NCBI GenBank assembly: GCA_046351215.1
Contig: JAXLYX010000008.1
Location: 248,001-312,000, forward strand
DNA from: JAXLYX01 sp046351215
GTDB taxonomy: Bacteria > Myxococcota_A > Polyangia > Polyangiales > Houyiibacteriaceae
Direction: 5' to 3'
DNA length: 64,000 nucleotides
Shown: piece by piece, positions 55,050 through 64,000 of the stretch
Layout of the letters: each line of letters starts with the position of its first letter
How positions within the stretch are numbered: position 1 is the first letter of the stretch
Program-made: the position numbers and the translations under genes
Notes under the pieces: model-generated
What the model was told of the DNA's origin: nothing
Databases searched by the model: none
What the model saw: the letters and a program-made list of their open reading frames with translations, nothing else

Positions 55050-57743
55050 TCAGTACCCCGGCCCCGTGTGCAGCTCGGAGGGGAGCGCGCGGAGGTACTC
55101 GTAGTTGAAGGACTTCGAATTCGGCGCGCTCGTCCACTTCGCCTCGAGCGCCTGGAGATCGGTCTGCAGCTTCTCGAAGGCGACGCCCATCCGATCGCGC
55201 AGGGGCGAGGGGAGCGCCTCGAGGAGATAGCGGAAGTCCTTCCCCTTCGTCCCGGTCAGGAGCGTGAACCTCGCCTGTCCTGTCGCGAGCGCGACGTAGG
55301 CGAGCGAGCGCCACTCCTCGATCGCGCTCGTGCCGCCGTCCTTCGGCACCTGGACCTTGCTGAGACGGGGGTCGAGCGCCGCCTTGATGCCCGTCGTCCC
55401 GTAGATCTGGTGACGCACGGTCGCGTGGTGGATGGTGTCCGCGGCGAAGCGCGCGATTCCCTTCTTCGTCCGGAAGCCGTCGTAGCGATCGGGGAGACCG
55501 CGGACGAGCACCTCGAGGAGCCCGCGATGGAAGTCCTGGAGGTACCGATCGTTCACGACGGCGGCATCGTCCGGATAGATCGCCTCGACGAGGGCCGCGG
55601 CGTAGGCATGGAAGATGTCGAAGTACTCGAGCTCCCACGAGACGCTGCAGTGCGGGAGGAGCGCTCCCTTCGAGCCGTCCCGAGCCGGCATGCGCATCGC
55701 CTCGGTGCGTGCCTCGAAGTCCTCGTCTTCGCCGTACTCGAAGGCCGAGTAGCAGTCGTTCAGGTGCTGCACGAGCGCGTCGTGCGTCGTCGCGAAGATC
55801 TGGCTGAAGACGGCCCCATCCTGCACGAGGTGCTCGGTCGTGAGCTCCTCGGCGAGCTCGTGCGAGAAGAAGTGGAGGTAGAGGAAGGTGCGGAACGGAT
55901 GGTTCCACTGCCCCGCCGCGTCGAAGGCGTTGTGCATGCTCACCTCGACGAGGTTGTAGGTCATGTGGATCTCGGCGAGGTGCTTGCCGCTGATCACCTG
56001 GTAGTAGAGCGAGGCCGTGACGAGGGCCTCCGCCTGCCGGAAGGCCGGATCCGCGGGGTCGACCGGGATCTCGAGCGTGGAGCCGGGTGCGACGACGGAC
56101 TCGAGCAAGAGGCGTTCGCTCCGGGGATCGACGCGGAAGTACGCGGCGCCGCCGTAGGGCTCGTAGTCCGCCTTGGTCTCGTACTTCTCGAGGAAGCGGA
56201 AGTCCGATACGAGGGCGCCTTCGCCACGCTCGGGCGCCGGCTTCGCGAACGAGCTGCCGATCCCGAACTCCGTGAGGTAGGCGAGGAGCTGACCCGACTC
56301 GAACGCGCGGAGCGCCGTCTCCGGCACGGCCTCGAGCCGGCCTCCCTCGGGCAGCGTGGCTCCGAAGAGCTCCTTGCCGAAGAGCGAGGGCCAGTAGGGG
56401 CTCCCGTCCTCGTAGACCTGCATGCGCAGCTTCGCCTCGAGCGGCGTGTCGACGTTCGCCTGCGGAGCGTTGTGGTCGAGGAACGCGATGAGCGAGAACG
56501 CGGACTTCGCCTGGGCGAGGAGCTTCGTGAAGATCGTCGCGTTGGCCTCGAGCTCGTCGTCGAGGAGCGCCGGGATCGAGAGGCTGGCCGACAGGTTCGT
56601 CGGATGCGCCACCGAATACGGGACGAGACGCGCCCGCTTGGGCTTCGCGTTCCGATACACCACGTCGAGCGCCTTGGGATCGGGGAAGCGGTCCGCGCTG
56701 ACGAGCTTGAAGTAGATCGGGACCCAGAAGGCGTTCGTCACGAGGACGCGGAGCGTCGAGAGCGCGAGCGGGAAGACCTTGGCCGAGACGACGAGGCCGG
56801 CGACCGACGCGACGACGAGGCCCCAGGAGAGGGGCCCGAACGCCGGGACCGCGATCGCCACCTCGCGCGAGAACGCCGGATCCGCGGCCGTGACCTCGAG
56901 GAGGGCCGCGTAGAGCATCACGCCCGAGAGCGTGCTGAGGACGTGGAAGATCGTGCTCGCCCGCGGCGTCGCCGTGCCGACGACCAGCGCGACCAGCTGG
57001 AGGAGCGCTTGGAGCAGCAGGAAGTGCCCTCCGAGGGGGATGCCCGTCCCGAGCACGAGGATCGCCTGGAGCACCTGCGTGCCGAGCAGGAGCACGGGGA
57101 GGAGCGGATTCGGCGGCGCGAGGAAGAGCGCGAAGCCGAGGCCGGCACAGGCCGCGGTGCTCACGACGAGGAGCGCGGTGCGCGTCGTGGGATCCTCCAC
57201 CGTCATCGAGACGACGAAGAAGAAGATCGTGGTCGTCACGGGCGCGAGGTTCGCGAAGCGGACCCGCTGGGTCCACGTCGCGAGCGGGCTCTTGGTCTGC
57301 TCGAACGGGGTCCCCGAGAGGATCAGCCCGAGCTCGAAGAGCCATCCGAGCGTGCTCCCGAAGATCGTGAAGAGGAAGGGAAGCCAGGTCCACGCGGCGA
57401 GCCCTCCCGGCACGTCGGGCACGTGGAGCGCGCGCACGATCCCTTCGCCGACGACGCCGGCGAGCCACGACTCCACCGCGGGATCCCCCGCGCCGTAGAG
57501 AGCGAGGAACATCCCCGTCGAGAGGGTCGACATCAGCACGAGGCTGAGGACGGAGGTGATCGAGCCGAGGAGCGGGAACGTCGGCCGTTCCGGCACGACG
57601 AAGCGCAGCTGCTCCGGCGTCTCGATCGGATTGGTCACCGCGTCGGACGGCTTCCGGGGCGGACGCGAATCGCGGATGCGATTCGATCGGCTCGACACCC
57701 GAGGCCCTCGTGCCTCGAGGACCGCGTTCAGCTCTGTGCTCAT
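55050..57743 (-). CDS. Polytopic membrane protein with C-terminal lipoxygenase-like domain
   Basis: The 897-residue protein starts at ATG 57743 (GGGGGAGTG upstream). Residues 56-322 carry about eight membrane helices. From about 340 on the sequence aligns with lipoxygenases: helix KHLAEIH matches SHLLRTH with iron-ligand-like His588 and His593. NHPF stands for the NHPL/I motif, and YPDDAAVVNDRYLQDFHR matches the region YYPSDAAVAxDxELQxWWR. IHHATVRHQIYG (His772, His773, Val776, His778) stands in for HAAVNFGQY, so the Asn ligand is lost. The C-terminus FNYEYLRALPSELHTGPGY matches YxYLxPxxxPNSxxI but ends in Tyr, not the ligand Ile. Whether it still binds iron is open. Patatin is upstream on the same strand (79 bp). 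Confidence 0.75.
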   Translation of the reverse strand: MSTELNAVLEARGPRVSSRSNRIRDSRPPRKPSDAVTNPIETPEQLRFVVPERPTFPLLGSITSVLSLVLMSTLSTGMFLALYGAGDPAVESWLAGVVGEGIVRALHVPDVPGGLAAWTWLPFLFTIFGSTLGWLFELGLILSGTPFEQTKSPLATWTQRVRFANLAPVTTTIFFFVVSMTVEDPTTRTALLVVSTAACAGLGFALFLAPPNPLLPVLLLGTQVLQAILVLGTGIPLGGHFLLLQALLQLVALVVGTATPRASTIFHVLSTLSGVMLYAALLEVTAADPAFSREVAIAVPAFGPLSWGLVVASVAGLVVSAKVFPLALSTLRVLVTNAFWVPIYFKLVSADRFPDPKALDVVYRNAKPKRARLVPYSVAHPTNLSASLSIPALLDDELEANATIFTKLLAQAKSAFSLIAFLDHNAPQANVDTPLEAKLRMQVYEDGSPYWPSLFGKELFGATLPEGGRLEAVPETALRAFESGQLLAYLTEFGIGSSFAKPAPERGEGALVSDFRFLEKYETKADYEPYGGAAYFRVDPRSERLLLESVVAPGSTLEIPVDPADPAFRQAEALVTASLYYQVISGKHLAEIHMTYNLVEVSMHNAFDAAGQWNHPFRTFLYLHFFSHELAEELTTEHLVQDGAVFSQIFATTHDALVQHLNDCYSAFEYGEDEDFEARTEAMRMPARDGSKGALLPHCSVSWELEYFDIFHAYAAALVEAIYPDDAAVVNDRYLQDFHRGLLEVLVRGLPDRYDGFRTKKGIARFAADTIHHATVRHQIYGTTGIKAALDPRLSKVQVPKDGGTSAIEEWRSLAYVALATGQARFTLLTGTKGKDFRYLLEALPSPLRDRMGVAFEKLQTDLQALEAKWTSAPNSKSFNYEYLRALPSELHTGPGY

Positions 57744-57799
57744 GTCACTCCCCCTCGCTCGACGAGCTGCGCTCGTGCTCTTCGATTCCATGCCGTGTC

Positions 57800-57815
57800 G
57801 CGCGCCCCGGCGCGC
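57800..57815 (-). terminator. Hairpin between patatin and lipoxygenase-like gene
   Basis: GCGCGCC and GGCGCGC are separated by 2 bp, giving a stable 6-bp stem with a 4-nt loop in the 79-bp space. It could weaken read-through into the downstream gene or act as a boundary; no T-tract. Confidence 0.4.
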
Positions 57816-57822
57816 AGCCGAT

Positions 57823-59028
57823 TCACTCCGCCGCCACCTTCGCGGGCTCGTCCGCGCTACCCCAGAGCAGCGTCCGCCCGAAGTCCGTGCTCATGAGTGC
57901 GCGGGCCTCGTGCACGCGGTGCAGGACCCCGTGCCGAGTCGCGAGCCAGGCGTCGACGGCCTGCGCGCCCGCGTCCATCAGCCGCTCGATCTGCGGGACG
58001 CTCATGTCGAACTCGAGCGTCCCGTAGCCGCCGGTCGGCAGACGACAGACGAGCCTCTGATAGACGTCCTGCTCGGTCGTGTCGTTGCCGCCCGTCGCGG
58101 TGTCGAAGACGCGCTCGATCCGCCCGATCGTCTTCTCCTGGAGGCTCTTCGGCGCCTTGCGCACCTTGCCCGGATCGACCGGGAGGCTCTCGTCGAGGGC
58201 GAGGCCGAGGATGCAGCGCTGGGGATCCGGCGGGCCGCCCATGATCTCCGTGATCCACGGAGCGTCGGAGACGAGGAGGCGGAGCGCGAAATTCGAGATC
58301 AGCCCTCCGTCGAGGATCACGTGTCCCGTGATCGACCTCCCGAGGTAGTTCCCCCACGACGCGTCCCAGACGACCTCGGGCCAGACGAAGGGGATGCTCA
58401 TCGACATCCGGACGGCCCATCGCAGCGGGAGCTCGGGCGCGGTCCGATGGTTGAGCACCAGCATGCGGGTCGCGGTGGTGTCGGAGGCGACGAGGCTGAG
58501 ATCGAAGCCGGTCGCGGCGTGGAAGCGCGCGAGGGTGAGCTCGCTCGTGCCCGGTGCGCGCGCGTCGAGGCATTGGTCGAGCCAGGCGAGGAAGCCGTCG
58601 GCCGAGTAGAGGCCTCCGTGCTCGACGAGGTTGAAGAGCCGCGCGAAGGGCGGGAAGTGGAGCATCGCCCGGAGGGTGCCGACCTCGATCGGTCGCTCGA
58701 GGGCGGCCGGGAGGAAGGGATCGAGGACCTCCGCGATCACGCCGCCGAGGGTGCTGTGGAGGATGTCCGCTTCGCTGAAGCGACCCGGCTCCTCGAGGAA
58801 CGTGGTCATGCGCGAGGCGCCCGACGGGAGGCGCTCGAGCCCCACGTCGCGGAGCGCCTTTCCTCGGTAGCCCGCGGCGATCAACGTCGCGGTGATCGCG
58901 CCAGCCGACGTTCCGACGAGTCGCCCGAAGGCGAAGGAGCGTGTCTCGAGCTCGGCGACCGCTCCGGTCAATGCGAGCCCACGCGCACCGCCGCCTTCGA
59001 AGACGACGTCGAGCAATTCGTTCGTCAT
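57823..59028 (-). CDS. Patatin-like phospholipase
   Basis: The 401-residue protein shows the patatin active-site order: oxyanion loop GGGARG (12-17), nucleophile Ser41 in GTSAG and catalytic Asp240 in DGGLISN. The rest is of usual length with a helical tail. Patatins cleave acyl chains from phospholipids; together with the downstream lipoxygenase-like gene it could release a fatty acid for oxidation (inference). ATG 59028 has GGGGGGAAC upstream. The 190-bp upstream space contains a perfect 16-bp palindrome at 59101-59116. Confidence 0.93.
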   Translation of the reverse strand: MTNELLDVVFEGGGARGLALTGAVAELETRSFAFGRLVGTSAGAITATLIAAGYRGKALRDVGLERLPSGASRMTTFLEEPGRFSEADILHSTLGGVIAEVLDPFLPAALERPIEVGTLRAMLHFPPFARLFNLVEHGGLYSADGFLAWLDQCLDARAPGTSELTLARFHAATGFDLSLVASDTTATRMLVLNHRTAPELPLRWAVRMSMSIPFVWPEVVWDASWGNYLGRSITGHVILDGGLISNFALRLLVSDAPWITEIMGGPPDPQRCILGLALDESLPVDPGKVRKAPKSLQEKTIGRIERVFDTATGGNDTTEQDVYQRLVCRLPTGGYGTLEFDMSVPQIERLMDAGAQAVDAWLATRHGVLHRVHEARALMSTDFGRTLLWGSADEPAKVAAE

Positions 59029-59100
59029 GTTCCCCCCGGCACGCAAGCTGCCATGGGAGAGTCAGGGGCTCCGTCGACGATCTCGGGATTCCGGCGCGAG

Positions 59101-59116
59101 CGTGACGCGCGTCACG
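59101..59116. promoter_or_regulatory. Perfect 16-bp palindrome with CRP/FNR-like half sites
   Basis: CGTGACGCGCGTCACG is its own reverse complement. The core GTGA-N6-TCAC is the spacing and sequence of CRP/FNR-family operators. It sits 72 bp before the patatin start and after the stop of the upstream ligase gene, so it is placed to control the patatin-lipoxygenase unit. Confidence 0.6.
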
Positions 59117-59218
59117 TTCGGGGCGGGGGGGCTCGGCCACGATCCCGGGCGTCTCGGGTCGCGGGCGGCCCCGGATGACCACGCCCCGCCCCATCGGGCC
59201 GTCGTCGCGCCATCCTCC

Positions 59219-62056
<2,838 letters not shown>

Positions 62057-62071
62057 CTCCCCATCATCACC

Positions 62072-62098
62072 CCGGAGGCACCGAGGGGGTGTCTCCGG
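62072..62098 (-). promoter_or_regulatory. Leader hairpin in front of the ACP-ligase-PlsC gene
   Basis: CCGGAG (62072-62077) pairs with CTCCGG (62093-62098) and CACC (62079-62082) with GGTG (62088-62091), separated by one A-C mismatch. On the minus strand it ends 15 nt before ATG 62056, close to the ribosome site, so it may regulate expression or end the upstream transcript. Confidence 0.4.
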
Positions 62099-62218
62099 AG
62101 GAGGACGGATCGCTCCGTCGTCGGTCGAATCGAGCCTGGCATCGACTCGTGGGGGCCTCGGTCGTCCGCCGCACGTTCCAGGCCTTCTCGCCTCCCCGCT
62201 CGACGCGCTCTCGGCGTG

Positions 62219-63568
62219 TCAGCGCGGGAAGCAGGAGGCGAAACGCGAGAGCAACGACCGATTGCCACGCAGCACGAGCCTCCGGGTCATCGCCGCGACG
62301 AGTGGACTCCGCTTCTTCTCGAGGATCTCGATCCAGAGGCTTCCGGCGCATCCGACGAAGAGGTCGGCTTCGCCGACGAGCCCGGGCGTGACCTCGATCG
62401 TCCCGTCGGCGATCCGGACGGTCGCCTGCGCCGAATCCTCGCCCGTGAAATCGAAGTGGTAGGTGGCGCTCCATCCGCGGGCCGGGCCGCGCTGGAACGA
62501 GAGCGGCAGGGCGCGGAGGAAGCCGCGCGCGGAGCGGGCTCGGAGGCTCGAGCGCACGCGCCGGACCGTCTTGTGTGGGAAGCGCTTCGTCACGTACGCC
62601 TCCGCGTCCGAACCGGGCACGACGTAGACCGGCTCTTCCTTCGCGGTCAGCGGCTTCACCACGCTGCGGAGGTAGTCGGAGCGGTTCGCGACGAAGGGGC
62701 CGATCACGTCTTCGCCCGCGGGGCAGACCGCGAGACAATAGGCGGCCTTGTAGTTCGGCTTGTACGCGAGGCTCTGCCACATCGACGCGCTCTCGGACTG
62801 CGAGACGCGATCCCGCAGGTCCGCGCGGTCGCGGCTGTCTGCGACCTCCTCGAGGAAGTCGGTGAAGCCGCTCATGAACTCGCGGTAGTTGTGGGTGTAG
62901 CAGGCGGAGAAGCGGAAGGTTCCGTCGGGCTCGATCGCGCCGACCGGGCAGGCGGCGACGCAGAGCTTGCACGAGAGACAGGGGTCGAACTCGAGCTTCG
63001 GCGAGCTACCGCGCACCTCGGCGGTCGTCAGGACCGTGCCGAGGAGGATGAACGATCCGAAGCGCGGGTGGATGACGTTCCTGTGGATCCCCATCACGCC
63101 GAGTCCCGCGGCCTGCGCGACCTTCTTGTGCGAGACGATGAACGAGCGCTCCGGGAACGCGTCCATCTCCATCGGGAACGCCATCGCCGGGTTGATGCTG
63201 CGATGTCCGGACGCGGAGAGCGCGACCGCGATCGCACGGGCGATGGAATCCACGTCGTGCCCGGTGCGGTGGAACTCCAGGTTCGCGACGCTGCGCGACG
63301 GGCTGCGGACGTCGTCGGGATGCATTCGCACGACGATCGGAACGAGCGTTCGCACGCCTGGCAGCGCTCTCTCGACGTAGCTCCGCTCGTCGACCATCGC
63401 CGGGTCGTCGATCGACACGACTCCGACGTCGTCGGCGCCCGCTTCGAGCGCGATCTCGCGGACGCGGTCCAGTGTCAGAGGCTCGGCGGGAGCGGTGCGC
63501 CTCGCACGGGCGGCACGCGTCGTCGGGTGGTCGTCGAGGTCGGTGCTTCGGCGCGCGGGTTCGGTCAT
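62219..63568 (-). CDS. 4Fe-4S protein (QueG-like) fused to an SCP2 sterol-binding domain
   Basis: The 449-residue protein has an N-terminal QueG/epoxyqueuosine-reductase-like region (about 30-190). A 4Fe-4S cluster motif CLSCKLCVAACP follows (Cys197, 200, 203, 207), with a second Cys set at ACYTHN and YCLAVCPAGED. The C-terminal about 100 residues (YHFDFTGEDSAQATVRIADGTIEVTPG, LFVGCAGSLWIEILEKK) match an SCP2 lipid-binding domain. QueG itself does not carry SCP2, so this is not the tRNA enzyme; electron transfer to or from a bound lipid is the natural inference. ATG 63568 has AAGGAGACTCCCG upstream. It is first after the TetR gene on the same strand. Confidence 0.85.
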   Translation of the reverse strand: MTEPARRSTDLDDHPTTRAARARRTAPAEPLTLDRVREIALEAGADDVGVVSIDDPAMVDERSYVERALPGVRTLVPIVVRMHPDDVRSPSRSVANLEFHRTGHDVDSIARAIAVALSASGHRSINPAMAFPMEMDAFPERSFIVSHKKVAQAAGLGVMGIHRNVIHPRFGSFILLGTVLTTAEVRGSSPKLEFDPCLSCKLCVAACPVGAIEPDGTFRFSACYTHNYREFMSGFTDFLEEVADSRDRADLRDRVSQSESASMWQSLAYKPNYKAAYCLAVCPAGEDVIGPFVANRSDYLRSVVKPLTAKEEPVYVVPGSDAEAYVTKRFPHKTVRRVRSSLRARSARGFLRALPLSFQRGPARGWSATYHFDFTGEDSAQATVRIADGTIEVTPGLVGEADLFVGCAGSLWIEILEKKRSPLVAAMTRRLVLRGNRSLLSRFASCFPR

Positions 63569-63593
63569 CGGGAGTCTCCTTCGCTTTTGAGAT

Positions 63594-63606
63594 GATGAGC
63601 GTCATC
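63594..63606. promoter_or_regulatory. Inverted repeat before the Fe-S/SCP2 gene
   Basis: GATGA (63594-63598) and TCATC (63602-63606) form a short inverted repeat with a 3-bp spacer, 26 bp before the start codon at 63568 and downstream of the TetR gene. It could be a TetR-type operator; the short arms make this uncertain. Confidence 0.3.
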
Positions 63607-63651
63607 CCATGGGACGACGAGAAACGCGGCACCTCGGGAGGGCCGCGCGGA

Positions 63652-64000
63652 TCAGACCGCGGATTCCAGGAAACGTCGCGTCGCGGCGAGCACGCGGTCG
63701 GCGAGCGTCTCGTCGCGCAGCATGCGCGAGAGCACGAGCGCGCCGAGCATCGCCGACGCGATCGCGAGCGTGTCGTCGTGCAGGTCGGCGGCCGACCGCG
63801 TGCGGCCCGCGTGGGCGGCCTTTTCGACGCCGCGCAAGAAGCGCATCGCGATCGCATCGAAGGCGGCCTTCACGAGGGGCTCCTGCCGCGGCGCCTCGGT
63901 TCCGAGGGCGGCGAGGGCGCAGCCGAGCGCGGGATGCTTCCGGTGGTCGCGCGTCAGGTAGGCGTCGATCACGGCCGCGATCGGCTCGTCGCCCTTCGCT
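63652..64000 (-). CDS. TetR family regulator, N-terminus beyond the window
   Basis: Only the C-terminal 115 residues are present; the DNA-binding domain is outside the window. AKGDEPIAAVIDAYLTRDHRKHPALGCALAALGTEAPRQ followed by FDAIAMRFLRGVEKAAHAG and MLGALVLSRMLRDETLADRVL matches the YxaF/LmrA-like TetR ligand-binding domain, including the conserved GCAL(A/G) motif. Same strand as, and 83 bp from, the Fe-S/SCP2 gene, so it may control the lipid genes downstream. Confidence 0.82.
   Translation of the reverse strand, partial: AKGDEPIAAVIDAYLTRDHRKHPALGCALAALGTEAPRQEPLVKAAFDAIAMRFLRGVEKAAHAGRTRSAADLHDDTLAIASAMLGALVLSRMLRDETLADRVLAATRRFLESAV

Noticed and set aside
55068..57896. + strand frame of more than 900 codons antisense to the lipoxygenase-like gene
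   Set aside because: Composition is dominated by Arg, Glu and Leu without domains; the minus-strand protein has membrane helices and recognisable motifs.

Overview
The window is a gene-dense (no gene-free stretch above about 300 bases), very GC-rich chromosome segment with strong G/C third-position bias. Its gene content points to Myxococcota, most likely the Polyangia (Sandaracinus-like). The evidence is proteins with AgmX/PglI-type C-terminal tails, a Ser/Thr kinase with a membrane anchor, OmpA with thrombospondin-type-3 calcium repeats, many lipoproteins (some Cys-rich or with Gly-Ser-Thr linkers), a mevalonate-pathway HMG-CoA reductase, a CsgA-like short-chain dehydrogenase and a CYP7/CYP8-like P450. 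The lineage is inferred from content only. I saw no rRNA, tRNA, CRISPR array, insertion sequence or phage segment.

Layout. 1-6.4 kb: a truncated GT-C glycosyltransferase, HMG-CoA reductase, an outer-membrane protein/lipoprotein pair behind a clear sigma70-type promoter, a Tat-exported protein, and a YwaF/TMEM164-type membrane protein coupled to a class II aldolase. 6.4-15.7 kb: a hybrid histidine kinase, a ferritin-like diiron protein divergent from a TetR regulator, a truncated Hsp70-like ATPase, an SDR, a P450 and a lipoprotein hydrolase. 15.7-20.2 kb: a GNAT/ribbon-helix-helix toxin-antitoxin pair with phased operator repeats, then a DUF3943 membrane protein followed by a HEAT-repeat/RlmL-like methyltransferase. 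20.3-28.8 kb: a long-chain acyl-CoA ligase, small zinc-ribbon and membrane proteins, a phosphoesterase, an Rpn-type nuclease, an SDR, a luciferase-like (F420-type) oxidoreductase and TerC.

28.8-36.3 kb: a tightly overlapping envelope operon (outer-membrane protein with carboxypeptidase-like Ig folds, FecR-domain lipoprotein, Ser/Thr kinase with AgmX tail) preceded by a TSP3-OmpA protein. 36.3-42.4 kb: a small lipase-like hydrolase, a DUF2505 protein, a three-subunit proton-translocating transhydrogenase (pntAA-pntAB-pntB) followed by a lipoprotein that appears to start at CTG, and a dienoyl-CoA isomerase. 42.4-55 kb: mostly secreted or anchored proteins (Cys-rich lipoprotein, CAP protein, GH18 chitinase-like lipoprotein, delta-60 repeat protein, AgmX-tail lipoprotein with a chalcone-isomerase-like partner), Bax-inhibitor-1 protein, MsrB, an AHSA1 protein, a GST and small CxxC proteins.

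55-64 kb is the most interesting part. Five genes on the minus strand run TetR regulator, Fe-S/SCP2 fusion, ACP-AMP ligase-PlsC fusion, patatin phospholipase, and a polytopic membrane protein carrying a lipoxygenase-like domain with two of the helix iron-ligand histidines kept but the Asn ligand and C-terminal Ile changed. A perfect 16-bp palindrome with CRP/FNR-like half sites lies in front of the patatin-lipoxygenase pair. I infer a membrane-lipid remodelling or oxylipin-type system. No part of this function is shown by the sequence alone.
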